Assembly (NCBI GenBank): GCA_016718605.1
Contig: JADKCY010000003.1
Span: forward strand, 1,240,001 to 1,304,000
Direction of reading: 5' to 3'
From: Lysobacterales bacterium
Lineage (GTDB): Bacteria > Pseudomonadota > Gammaproteobacteria > Xanthomonadales > Xanthomonadaceae
Length of the DNA stretch: 64,000 nt
The notes beneath the pieces were generated by a model. It was given only the letters and a program-made list of their open reading frames with translations. It had not been told where the DNA came from and did not search any database. Every line of letters starts with the position of its first letter. The stretch's first letter is position 1. Positions 35,593 through 44,184 of this stretch are shown here, in pieces. The translations under genes were made by a program, and so were the position numbers.

Positions 35593-36645
35593 ATGAACAT
35601 GGCGTTCGACGCACCTCTCACGCGGCCGGGTCTGGCGGGCCTGCACCCCGGCAACTTCGCCCTGGTGATGGCCACAGGCATCCTCAGCTTGGGCTTTGGC
35701 CTGCTGGGGTATGCTTCCCTCACAGACGTGCTTTTCGCGATCGGACTCGCCGCTTGGGTGGTCCTGGTCTGCCTGAGTGCGTCGCGCACGATCCGCCACT
35801 TCGGTGCCGTTCGCGACGATCTGCTGAACCCGAAAATGGTGTTCGGCTTCTTCACCCTGGTGGCGGCCACCAGTCTCGTCGGGCAGATGCTGCTGGGGCG
35901 CGGCGAGGTTGAGTTGGCTCTGGCCTGTTGGGGCCTTGCTTTTGGCGTCTGGTGCCTGCTGCTGTACCTGGCCTTCAGCGTGCTCACCTTCCTGAGCCAC
36001 GAGAACAACGTCAACATCATGCACGGCGGCTGGCTGATCGCCATCGTCGGTACCCAGTCGCTGGTGCTGCTGGGCACCGCACTGGTGCCACATCTGGGTG
36101 ACTACGCCACTTACATGCAGGTCGAGGTGCACATGCTGTGGGGCCTGGGCCTGATGTTCTACGGCATCTTCGTCACCCTGTTCTGCTACCGCATCTTCTT
36201 CCTTGCGCTCAAGCCGGACGACGTCGGCCCGCTGCTGTGGGTGGTGATGGGCGCTGCCGCCATCAGCGCCAATGCTGGCACCCAGCTGATCGCCATCGAT
36301 CCCGTCCTGCCTTTCCTCAAGGCGCAGCGGCCCTTCATCGACGGCGTCACCCTGATGCTGTGGGCCTGGGCCACCTGGTGGATTCCGCTGCTGTTCCTGT
36401 TCGGGCTGTGGAAGCACGGCGTCAACCGTCGACCGCTGCGCTACGAGCCCGTGCTGTGGAGCTTCGTGTTTCCCTTGGGCATGTATGCGGTAGCCAGCGC
36501 GCGTCTCGGTCTGGCCGCGGAGTTCCCGCCGCTGGAATGGATATCGAGGTTGATGATCTGGGTAGCGCTCGCGGCCTGGCTGCTAGCGCTGCTGGGACTG
36601 GGGCAGCGCCTGCTGAGGCTCGGCAGCGGACACAGGACGGCATAG
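35593..36645 (+). CDS. TDT-family (TehA/SLAC1-like) membrane transporter
   Basis: About 350 residues with ten predicted helices. The opening GLHPGNFALVMATGILSLGFGLLGY and the later FLSHENNVNIMHGGWLIAIVGTQSLVLLG and EVHMLWGLGLMFYGIFVTLFCYRIFF resemble tellurite-resistance/dicarboxylate (TDT) family channels, which conduct small anions. ATG 35593 or 35599 is preferred over the upstream TTG at 35572; no strong ribosome site helps. Placement next to an FNR-type box and a nitrate-type chemoreceptor suggests export or uptake of an anion such as nitrite in anaerobic growth, which is inference. Confidence 0.75.
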   Translation: MNMAFDAPLTRPGLAGLHPGNFALVMATGILSLGFGLLGYASLTDVLFAIGLAAWVVLVCLSASRTIRHFGAVRDDLLNPKMVFGFFTLVAATSLVGQMLLGRGEVELALACWGLAFGVWCLLLYLAFSVLTFLSHENNVNIMHGGWLIAIVGTQSLVLLGTALVPHLGDYATYMQVEVHMLWGLGLMFYGIFVTLFCYRIFFLALKPDDVGPLLWVVMGAAAISANAGTQLIAIDPVLPFLKAQRPFIDGVTLMLWAWATWWIPLLFLFGLWKHGVNRRPLRYEPVLWSFVFPLGMYAVASARLGLAAEFPPLEWISRLMIWVALAAWLLALLGLGQRLLRLGSGHRTA

Positions 36646-36740
36646 GCGCGGCGCACGCGATTCGCGGGCAGCCAGGCACAGCAATCTCCTCCGGTCACCA
36701 GAGCCGCGGCGCAGTCCGTGCGCAGGTCACGCCGTGCAGC

Positions 36741-37985
36741 TCACTGCGGCCCGGCGCACCCCCAGCCGCGATCCCTGCGCCGCCGTGCGAGATCGAAGCC
36801 AATCCGGACCAGCCACAATAAATAAGCCAAGGACCACAGCAGGCCAGCGCTCCACCACAGCGGCAACAGGGGCCACCCGAAACTGCCGGCCAAAGCCCGC
36901 AACCCGGCCGCCAGCAGCAACAGCGAGGCCGCCCACGGCAGCCAGCGGCGTTCATCAAGGACGAACCCCGCGTGGGTGCGACCGGCAATGCACAGCACGG
37001 CGAACACGGCGAGCCCCAGCGCGCCCAGCGCATGCAGATGCAGGCCGGCGCTAGGCGCGATCGGCGCTCCAAGACGCGCAGCGCCCTCCATAAGGTAGCC
37101 AAGGCCCAGCAGCCAGGGCAGGCCGTACAGCATCGCCACCCAGCGCCGCAGCAGCACCCGTGTATGCGGCCAGTCGCTGAGCAGGCCCAGGCAGGCCGCA
37201 CCCGCGCCGAGCGCCAGCCAGCCTGCAGCCATCGGCAGCTCTGCCAGTACCGCCGCTGCGTGCAACGCGATCAATAGCGCCGCTATCTGTCGCCGCGGGG
37301 GGCGGGCGATGTAGTCGGGCTCGGCGCCGGCCTCCTCCAGATGGCGGTTGACCACGCGCATGGAGATCCGCGCCAGCGTCAGCACGATCAACAGCAGCAT
37401 GAGATGCAGCAACAGCCGCAGGCCCTGCAGCGGATCGGCGAACAACAGACCGCCCAGGGCCAGGTCGAGGCTGAACGCAGCGCCAGCGATCAACAGCGCC
37501 GCAAGAGCGGCCCACAGACCGCGCTGGCGTCGCGTGGGATCGCGCCAGATGGGGGGCGTGATGAGCGCCAGCAGCCACAGGCACAGCGTGCCCTGCAGCA
37601 ATGCCAGCGGCCAAGCGCCCAGCCCCGGCAGCAGCAGCACCGCCAGTGGCGCCAGCAGCCACAGCGCGAACAGGAATACGGTCTGCCGACGACCGAAGTC
37701 GGCACTCGCAGTGAATTCCGGCACCGCGGTCAGGACGAAGCCCAGCACCGAGGCGAGCCCGAAGCCGAGCAGCAGCTCATGGGCATGCCAAGCCACCGCG
37801 CCACCGGGAAAGGCAGGCATCGGCAGCGTACCCGCCAGCATCACCAGCCACGCAGGCAGCAGCAGCACCGCCGAAATCGCGGTGGCGAGGAAGAATGGAC
37901 GGAAGCCGCACTGCCAGAGCGGCCAGCGGAGCAGCTGCAGGAGGGCAGCGCGAACGGGGCGATGCAAAGCGCGTGAGTTCAACAT
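36741..37985 (-). CDS. nnrS: NnrS family protein
   Basis: A 414-residue, roughly 12-helix heme/copper-type membrane protein found in denitrifiers and linked to nitric-oxide stress relief. Signatures: WQCGFRPFFLATAISA, VAWHAHELLLGFGLASVLGFVLTAVPEFT, LARISMRVVNRHLEE, SAGLHLHALGALGLAVF and IAGRTHAGFVL. The ATG at 37985 lies in GAATGTTGA, so it overlaps the ATPase stop by seven bases and is translationally coupled to it. The open frame continues upstream of this ATG without homology, overlapping the ATPase gene. Last gene of the TonB/ABC operon. Confidence 0.88.
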   Translation of the reverse strand: MLNSRALHRPVRAALLQLLRWPLWQCGFRPFFLATAISAVLLLPAWLVMLAGTLPMPAFPGGAVAWHAHELLLGFGLASVLGFVLTAVPEFTASADFGRRQTVFLFALWLLAPLAVLLLPGLGAWPLALLQGTLCLWLLALITPPIWRDPTRRQRGLWAALAALLIAGAAFSLDLALGGLLFADPLQGLRLLLHLMLLLIVLTLARISMRVVNRHLEEAGAEPDYIARPPRRQIAALLIALHAAAVLAELPMAAGWLALGAGAACLGLLSDWPHTRVLLRRWVAMLYGLPWLLGLGYLMEGAARLGAPIAPSAGLHLHALGALGLAVFAVLCIAGRTHAGFVLDERRWLPWAASLLLLAAGLRALAGSFGWPLLPLWWSAGLLWSLAYLLWLVRIGFDLARRRRDRGWGCAGPQ

Positions 37986-38839
37986 TCGCTGCGCTCCGGA
38001 CCGGGAGCAGCGAAGCGCCGCAGGCGGAAGGACCCGGCCCGTTCGCCACCCCTGCGGGCGTCGCCACCGACTTGTGCGTGCGCACAGGAAGACGCGGCGG
38101 CCGCGTGCGCGGGTAGTCCGAAGGCGGCACGAAACGCGGGCTCGGCCAGCAGGGCCGCCTCCAGCGCCAGTACCTCGGCCTCGCTGCGCGCGGCGGCCGG
38201 AGCCTGCGGCTGGAGTTGCAGCTGCAGGTAGCCGGGCTGTCCGCCGAGCACCAGCAGACGATCCGCAAGACGCAAAGCCTCGCGTTGGCTGTGAGTGATC
38301 ATCAGCAAGCCACAACGCAGGTTCGCGCACTCCGCCAGCAGCAGGTGCTCCAACTCGTGGCGCAGGCCGATATCGAGGGCGGCAAAGGGTTCGTCCAACA
38401 GCAGCAGTTCGGGCTGCACCACCAGCGCACGCGCCAGGGCCACACGACTCTGCATGCCACCCGAGAGGGCGCCGGGGTACAGCTTCAGGTCGGCCTGCGA
38501 CAGGCCCAGCCGGAGGCCCATGTCGAGTGCCGCTGCCGCCCGCGCGGCGCGGCTCAGACCCTGGGCCTGCAGTCCGAGCGCGATGTTGTCCAGAGCACTG
38601 CGCCAAGGCAGCAGACGCGGCTGCTGGAACATGGCGCCAAGGCGCTGCCAGCACCGCTCGATTCGGCCCTCGTTGGTTTCGAGCAGGCCCGCCACTGCCT
38701 GCAGCAGGGTCGATTTGCCGCAGCCCGACGGCCCCAGCACGGCGATCGACTCGCCCGCAGACAGCGTGAAATCGAGCGGCCACAGCGCCCGGCGCGCGCC
38801 GTAGCGATGACCGAATCCGCGGACATCGAGAAGACTCAT
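37979..38839 (-). CDS. ABC transporter ATPase (NrtD/SsuB/TauB type)
   Basis: A 286-residue ATP-binding subunit. It has Walker A GPSGCGKST (about 40-48), Q-loop MFQQPRLLPW, signature LSGGMQSRVALARAL, Walker B ELLLLDEPFAALD and the switch MITHSQREAL. The C-terminal 60 residues after the ATPase core are Ala/Arg-rich and unusual. The start ATG at 38839 overlaps the permease stop by four bases. It drives uptake with the adjoining permease and binding protein. Confidence 0.9.
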   Translation of the reverse strand: MSLLDVRGFGHRYGARRALWPLDFTLSAGESIAVLGPSGCGKSTLLQAVAGLLETNEGRIERCWQRLGAMFQQPRLLPWRSALDNIALGLQAQGLSRAARAAAALDMGLRLGLSQADLKLYPGALSGGMQSRVALARALVVQPELLLLDEPFAALDIGLRHELEHLLLAECANLRCGLLMITHSQREALRLADRLLVLGGQPGYLQLQLQPQAPAAARSEAEVLALEAALLAEPAFRAAFGLPAHAAAASSCAHAQVGGDARRGGERAGSFRLRRFAAPGPERSEC

Positions 38840-39621
38840 TGTGCCGCCTCGCGCCAGCGTTCGAACTCGCGCTTGATTGGCTCCAGCACGGCGTACTCCA
38901 GCAGCAGCAGGGCAAGCAGCACGCACAGCACCCAGGCCAGCGCTGCTTCGGTGTCGAGTTGCGAGCGAGCGTTCGCCAGTGCTGCGCCGATGCCGTCGCT
39001 GCTGGCCAGGAGCTCGGCCATCACCGCCACCTTCCAGCTGGTACCCAGCGCGGTGATCGCCGCCGGAAACAGCCAGGACAGCAGATGCGGCAGACCGACT
39101 TCGCGCACCCGCAGGTGCCAGGGCAGGCCGAAAGCACGGGCCATGTCGGACAGGGGAGCGTCGAGCGTGCGCACACCCTGCAGGGCGGCGCCGAACACCA
39201 CCGGCAGGGCCGCTGCAGCCACGGTGAAGACCGGTGTGCCATCGCCGCTGCCCAGCCACAGCAGGGCCAGCACCAGCCAGGCGATCGGTGGCATGCCCAG
39301 CAGCACGGTCACCAGCGGCCGCGCCAGCAGGGCGCCCGCTGGGCTGAGGCCGGCCAACACGCCCAGCGCACTGCCGACGCCCAGGGCACAGGCGAAACCC
39401 AGCAGCGCCCGTCGCGCGGTGGCGAAGAACTCCGGCCACAGCGCTCCGCTGGCCGCCAGCTCGAACAGACGCGCAAAGGCCTGCAGCGGCGCGGGCAGCA
39501 GCAAGGGGCCAAGTGCTTCGGCTGCCAACTGCCAGGCGGCCAGCAGCAGCACCAGACCCGCGGCGGCGCTCCAGCCGCTCCACAGCCAGTCGATCCAGGC
39601 TCTCAGCAGTCGCAGGGTCAT
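38836..39621 (-). CDS. ABC transporter permease (NrtB/SsuC/TauC type)
   Basis: A 261-residue inner-membrane permease with about six helices: LVLLLAAWQLAAEALGP near the start, then ALLGFACALGVGSALGVLAGLSP and PPIAWLVLALLWLGSGDGTPVF. The EAA-type loop is DMARAFGLPWHLRVREVGLPHLLSWLFPA, where the coupling helix meets the ATPase. It starts two bases after the binding-protein stop and overlaps the ATPase start. The family imports nitrate, taurine, sulfonates or thiamine precursors; substrate here unknown. Confidence 0.88.
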   Translation of the reverse strand: MTLRLLRAWIDWLWSGWSAAAGLVLLLAAWQLAAEALGPLLLPAPLQAFARLFELAASGALWPEFFATARRALLGFACALGVGSALGVLAGLSPAGALLARPLVTVLLGMPPIAWLVLALLWLGSGDGTPVFTVAAAALPVVFGAALQGVRTLDAPLSDMARAFGLPWHLRVREVGLPHLLSWLFPAAITALGTSWKVAVMAELLASSDGIGAALANARSQLDTEAALAWVLCVLLALLLLEYAVLEPIKREFERWREAAQ

Positions 39622-39623
39622 GC

Positions 39624-40622
39624 TCAGGCCGCGTAGAAGCGGGCGTCGGGCAGGCGCCCACCCAGCAGGCCGGGCTGCTGCGCCAGCAAACGGTGGAAGA
39701 AGGCCTCCAGCTCAGGGCGCGCCTCGGCAGCGGGCATCGCCTGCAGCCGGCTGTGGGGCAACGACTCGGCGACCGCTGAGGCGTCTAGGCGCTTGCTGAG
39801 TTCGGCGATCAGGGCACCACAGTCCTCGGGCGCCGCTAGGCACTCGTCTAGCGCGCGCGCGTGCGCCTCCGCAAAGGCGGCGCACAGCGCGCTGTCCCCG
39901 GCGGCAGCGCCAAGCGCGGCGATGCCGGCCTGGGGCAGGCGCGCGGGACCGAGCCCTGCATCCGCCCAGGCCTGCTGCAAGTCCAATGCACGGTGCAGCT
40001 CGGGAGCGATCAGCGAGAGCGCGCCGCTTCGGCTGCGCGCCAGCGCCATCGAGGCCACCGGCTCGGACAGCAGCGCGTGATCCAGGCGCCGTGTCAGCAG
40101 CATTTGCACGGCGTCGAGTGGTGAGGCCAGATAGTTCAGGCGCAGGTCGCGACGCGGATCCAACCCTTGCGCCTGCGCCAGCTGGCGCAGCACGATCTCG
40201 GGCATGTCCCCGCGGAAGGGCAGGCCAAGCTCCGCCTCACCGAGCTCAGAGAGCCGCGTGATCCGCGGCTGTCGCGAGACCAGGTAAAGCAGGCCCCAGG
40301 CGCTGATGCACTGCAGGCGCAGGGTCACCCCGCGGTTGTACAGGTTGGCGGCGACGGTGCTCGGCAGGGCGACGAAGTCCGCACGGCCTTCGAGCGCAAT
40401 CAGCCGCAGCTCGTCGGGGCTGCGCCAGGCAACGAACTCGATGCGCTCGGCCAAGGCCGCGAAGCCGGGCCGCACTGACATCCAGGCCAAGGGATAGGAC
40501 ACCGATGCCCAGGGCCCGGCTAGGCGCAACAGGGGGCGTCGGCCGGCGGCGCGCAGGTGCGGCGTCAACATCAGCCCGCCCAGCGCGGTCGAGCTGGTCA
40601 TCAGGAAGCGGCGGCGATCCAT
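39624..40622 (-). CDS. Tat-exported ABC substrate-binding protein
   Basis: A 332-residue protein with a twin-arginine signal MDRRRFLMTSSTALGGLML. ATG 40622 is preferred over the GTG at 40631 because GGAG sits eight bases before it. The mature part has LRLAGPWASVSYPLAWM, GRADFVALPSTVAANLYNRG and FRGDMPEIVLRQLAQAQG, patterns of the NMT1/THI5-like and NrtA/SsuA solute-binding family. Tat export implies folding, possibly with a cofactor, before secretion. It follows the TonB receptor after 22 bases. Confidence 0.82.
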   Translation of the reverse strand: MDRRRFLMTSSTALGGLMLTPHLRAAGRRPLLRLAGPWASVSYPLAWMSVRPGFAALAERIEFVAWRSPDELRLIALEGRADFVALPSTVAANLYNRGVTLRLQCISAWGLLYLVSRQPRITRLSELGEAELGLPFRGDMPEIVLRQLAQAQGLDPRRDLRLNYLASPLDAVQMLLTRRLDHALLSEPVASMALARSRSGALSLIAPELHRALDLQQAWADAGLGPARLPQAGIAALGAAAGDSALCAAFAEAHARALDECLAAPEDCGALIAELSKRLDASAVAESLPHSRLQAMPAAEARPELEAFFHRLLAQQPGLLGGRLPDARFYAA

Positions 40623-40644
40623 GGCATGCACTCCGGTGGAGGGA

Positions 40645-42795
40645 TCAGAAGCGGGCCAGCCAGCTGAGCTGCAGGCTGCGCCCCGGCGCGGGCGGTTCGG
40701 CGCCGCTCAGGCCTTCGGTCAGGTGTTCGTGGTACTCGCGATCGGCGAGGTTGCGCAGCAGCAGGCGCAGTCGATGCGGTCCGCGCTGCCAGGACAGGCC
40801 GGCATCGGCCGTGGCAAAGCCGGCCGTCGGGTTCTCGGTGCCTCGCGAGAACTGCCGCGCTACGCGCTCCTGCGCACGGACCGCGCGCAGCAGCAGCTCG
40901 CCGTCGAGACGACCGCCGAACAGCGTCCCCAGATGCCCGTCCCAGCCGACACTCAGCTCGTCGGCCGGCATCTGGAACAGCGGCTCGTCTAGGTCGCGGT
41001 TCTCGCCCCGCAGCATGCTGGCTTCCAGACTCAACCAATGACCGGGCTGGAGCTGACGGCGCAGGCTGAGCTCGACGCCTTCGATGCGCACCTGCCCCAG
41101 GTTCACCGTCTGCTTGCAGGCATTGGCCTGGGCCGGCGGACAGCCGTTGCTGCCGGGTGCGCCCGAGACATCGACCCCGGTGATGTAGTCGCTGATGCGA
41201 TTGCGATACAGCGCCAGCCGGTACTCGGTGCCGGCGTGTTCGCCCTTGGCACCGAGCTCGATCTGGGTCGAGAACTCAGGCCGGATCTGCGGGTTGCCAA
41301 GATAGTAGTAGCCGTCGGTGCGCGGCGAGGCCTCGAAGCGCTCGCGCATCTCGCCAGCGCGGAAGCCGCGCGACAGGCTCGCATAGGGGTGCAGTGCCTG
41401 ATGCAGCGGCAGCACCGCGCCAAGGCTGCCCGAGAATGCGCTGTCGGCGCGCGCCAGCGACTGCCCCGGGGCTGCTCCGGCGACGGCCGCGGCGCGACCT
41501 TCGACACGATCCCAGCGCAGACCGGTCAGCAGATGCAGGCGCTCGCCCTGCCAGTCATCCTGGACGAACAGGCCGCTGGACTCGATGCGGCCGTCGACGA
41601 AGGGCGGATTCGGCTGGAGTTCGAAGCTGGGCGGCGCGGCGATCAGCCGCTGCGGGCTTGCCTCCATCTGCCAGTGCTGCAGGCCAAGCAGCAGGCGATG
41701 ATCAGGGTTGAGCCAACGGTCGAAGCGCAGGTCGCCGCCCCAGGTGTCGAAGCTGACCCGCGTCTGGCTGAGATCGCGCGGCATCGCGGCGGCCAAGGGA
41801 CCATTGATGCGGCCGAAGATCTGCCGCTGTAAATCCTGCTGGTATACGCGCAGATCCCAGTTCCAGCCATCGTCTGCTGCCGCGCTGCCGCTCAGGCCGA
41901 ACTCGGCCAGCCGGCGCTCCTGCTGGGGCGAGTAGACCGTGGTGCTGACGACCTGTGGGTGCGGATGCGGTTTGGTCGAGCCGGGATAGGCCACGTCGAA
42001 ATCGCGCTGCGTCTGCAGCGAAAAACGCGCCTCCACCGCTTCGGCAAAGCGCTGGCGAAATTGGCCGATCAAGGCTTGGCTGCGGTAGCCGGTATCGGCG
42101 ATCCGGCCGCGCGGCGCACGGTAGTCGTCCTGATCGAGCGCAGCGCCACCAAGCAGCAATGCCGTGTCGTCGTCGTTCCAGCGGACAAGGCCGGATCCGC
42201 CCCAACCGCGTGCCGCGCCGTCGGCCTGAACGCCGAACTCAATTGCAGGGGCTTCAACAAAGCCTGCCTGGGGACTCAACACATTGACCACGCCGCCCAG
42301 CGCACCGCTGCCGTAAAGCACCGAAGCCGGGCCCTTGATGACCTCGACGCGCTCGGCCAGGCCCAGACCGAGGAACGAAGCGATCGCTCCAGCCGGCTGA
42401 GCAGAGTTCAGTCGCATGCCGTCGGAGAGCAGCACGATGCTCTCCTTTTTGAGGCCTCGCAGCACCGGGTTCTGCCCCTGCGCGCTGTCGGCATTGACGG
42501 CGAGTCCAGCGCGCCCGCGCAGCAGTTCACCCAGGTTCCGGTAACCGTTGCCGGCGATCGCCTCTCGCCCCGCTACCACCACCGCCACCGGCGTGCCGAG
42601 GTCAGTGTCGGCATAACCCTTGGCGCTGACCACGATGGTGTCGAGGCAGCGGGCATCGCCGCCATCGCAGCGGCCAATATCGGCCCCCGCCCTACTCTCG
42701 GGCGAGGCGACGAAACCAAGCGGCATTAGCAGCACCGAGAGAGCAAGCACCAGCGGGCGTGGGAGGTGATTCGGGGCACAGCGATGAGTAGGCAT
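40645..42795 (-). CDS. TonB-dependent outer-membrane receptor
   Basis: A 716-residue receptor. It has an N-terminal signal (PRPLVLALSVLLMPLGFVA), a TonB-box-like DTIVVSAKG near residue 53, a plug domain (LRGRAGLAVNADSAQGQNPVLRGLK, VEVIKGPASVLYGSGALGGVVNV) and a beta-barrel ending in LQLSWLARF with terminal Phe. YHEHLTEGL near the end recalls copper- or siderophore-type receptors, but no diagnostic ligand motif is present. First gene of an operon with an ABC importer and NnrS, and an FNR-type box upstream: likely uptake of a metal or metal chelate for anaerobic respiration. Confidence 0.88.
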   Translation of the reverse strand: MPTHRCAPNHLPRPLVLALSVLLMPLGFVASPESRAGADIGRCDGGDARCLDTIVVSAKGYADTDLGTPVAVVVAGREAIAGNGYRNLGELLRGRAGLAVNADSAQGQNPVLRGLKKESIVLLSDGMRLNSAQPAGAIASFLGLGLAERVEVIKGPASVLYGSGALGGVVNVLSPQAGFVEAPAIEFGVQADGAARGWGGSGLVRWNDDDTALLLGGAALDQDDYRAPRGRIADTGYRSQALIGQFRQRFAEAVEARFSLQTQRDFDVAYPGSTKPHPHPQVVSTTVYSPQQERRLAEFGLSGSAAADDGWNWDLRVYQQDLQRQIFGRINGPLAAAMPRDLSQTRVSFDTWGGDLRFDRWLNPDHRLLLGLQHWQMEASPQRLIAAPPSFELQPNPPFVDGRIESSGLFVQDDWQGERLHLLTGLRWDRVEGRAAAVAGAAPGQSLARADSAFSGSLGAVLPLHQALHPYASLSRGFRAGEMRERFEASPRTDGYYYLGNPQIRPEFSTQIELGAKGEHAGTEYRLALYRNRISDYITGVDVSGAPGSNGCPPAQANACKQTVNLGQVRIEGVELSLRRQLQPGHWLSLEASMLRGENRDLDEPLFQMPADELSVGWDGHLGTLFGGRLDGELLLRAVRAQERVARQFSRGTENPTAGFATADAGLSWQRGPHRLRLLLRNLADREYHEHLTEGLSGAEPPAPGRSLQLSWLARF

Positions 42796-42859
42796 GGCAG
42801 GGTCAGAGCAAGCCGCGACGGGCGATGACGCACATTCTCATAATGCGACTCATTCGCAA

Positions 42860-42873
42860 ATGATCCAGGTCAA
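42860..42873 (-). promoter_or_regulatory. FNR-type box of the TonB/ABC/NnrS operon
   Basis: TTGAC-CTGG-ATCAT on the minus strand, centred about 72 bases before the receptor ATG at 42795. The adjacent GCGAATGAGTCGCATTATGAGAATG is AT-richer and could hold a weak Fur-type site, which I cannot confirm. Confidence 0.5.
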
Positions 42874-43264
42874 TTCGAGGACGTCATTTCGCGCTGGACG
42901 CCCCGCCGCGCGAGATCATGATGCAGGGCGTGCGGCACATGGCGTAGAACCGCAGCGGCAACACAGATGTGTGTGTCCCTTTCCGCTGCCGGTTCCGACA
43001 ATCGATGTCGCCAAGTCAGTACACTCATGGTCAATTTGCGATTGCGTGCCGAGCGACTTGATGTCTATCTGCAAAGGTTAAGCGACAGATCAAGACACTT
43101 TCCCTTACCAAGTGCTACTAAAAGGGATCAGGGGGACGTCGCTGCGGTTCCCGCAGCGTGTCGTTCGCTGATGCGGGTGGATCCAGTCCCGAGGTCGCCA
43201 ACAGTCAGCGAATCGCGGCGGGCCTGGTCCGATGCCAAGCCGCAATCGTTCTAGGGAGCAAGCC
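42874..43264. other. Intergenic region between the TonB operon and the HAD gene
   Basis: Nothing convincing apart from the ribosome site of the next gene (GGGAG about nine bases before ATG 43265). Short open frames lack motifs. The composition is more AT-rich than the flanks, which fits promoter DNA for the plus-strand HAD gene. Confidence 0.4.
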
Positions 43265-43696
43265 ATGCGAAAGATCATCTTTCTCGACTTTGACGGTGTG
43301 ATGCACCCGGATGGCATCGGCACCTTCTCTCAACGCAGTCTGTTTGAGGAATGTCTCTCGAAGATGCCCGATGTGGGCATTGTGGTGAGTTCGAGCTGGC
43401 GAGAAACGGAATCCCTCGATGAATTGCGCACGCACTTTTCCGCCAAGTTCCGGGATCAAATCATCGGAACAACGCCGTCCTTGGACAGTGGCTACGATGT
43501 CGGCGGCAGGCAACGAGAGATCGAAGCCTTCCTTCGCTCATCGCAATGGACCACTGCAAACTGCGCATGGATTGCCTTGGACGATACCGCGTTGTTCTTT
43601 GACGAGGATTGCCCCAATTTGATGCTGACCGATGCCAGCCAAGGCTTCACCCGCCAAACGGCGCACGATCTCTTGGCTTGGTACAGAGGCGGGTAG
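43265..43696 (+). CDS. HAD-fold phosphatase-like protein (Swiss-army-knife RNA-repair HAD type)
   Basis: A 143-residue protein starting MRKIIFLDFDGVMHPDG, with both catalytic aspartates of the HAD motif (DFDGV). It continues with VGIVVSSSWRETESLDELR and IIGTTPSL, and ends in WIALDDTALFFDEDCPNLMLTDASQGFT. The layout matches the small HAD_SAK-type domain proteins predicted to act on nucleic-acid ends or nucleotides. The start is supported by GGGAG upstream. It stands alone; partner genes are not visible. Confidence 0.75.
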   Translation: MRKIIFLDFDGVMHPDGIGTFSQRSLFEECLSKMPDVGIVVSSSWRETESLDELRTHFSAKFRDQIIGTTPSLDSGYDVGGRQREIEAFLRSSQWTTANCAWIALDDTALFFDEDCPNLMLTDASQGFTRQTAHDLLAWYRGG

Positions 43697-44184
43697 GCTT
43701 GCCGCAGGCATCCGCTGACTCCGCTGGGCCATCGAATGTCAATGCAAATGTGGGTGCGATCTTGCCCCACTCCCACGCTGGGTCGGTGGGGACGAGCGTT
43801 GTCAGCAAGCGTCCATCCCCCTCAGCGAGTGCAGCGAAGGCTTCACGGGATCGAGATGACAACGCCGCAGGATGTGGATCCATCGGGCCGGTTCTTGGGT
43901 GGCGTCATTGATTCACCTGAGGCGTGAAAAGAAGTGATTTCTGTCGGTGTGGCGACGTGCCTCAGCGTCAAAGTCAAACTCACTGATCTTCACGGCCGCG
44001 ACACCGATCTACTAGAGCGTGTTCGATGACACGACAGATCATTGGCACCACGGCGTTCGACCTCGTGGATCTCACTTTCAGTGAAGCGCAGGCCTTTCCC
44101 GCTGGCTCTTGGTCTGCAACGCCACGAAGAGCCTACGAACTGTCGATACCGTGCTCGCAGTTCGGGTATTCGTCTCGATGGCCT
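43697..44184. other. Region without a convincing gene
   Basis: A minus-strand frame 43647-43883 reads AFAALAEGDGRLLTTLVPTDPAWEWGKIAPTFALTFDG, which looks protein-like but overlaps the HAD gene 3' end and has no ribosome site. The rest holds no supported feature. Possibly a degenerate small gene. Confidence 0.25.

Noticed and set aside
40645..42795. Naming the TonB receptor as the copper receptor OprC/NosA
   Set aside because: The YHEHL ending is suggestive, but the Met-rich copper motifs were not found and there is no nos cluster nearby.
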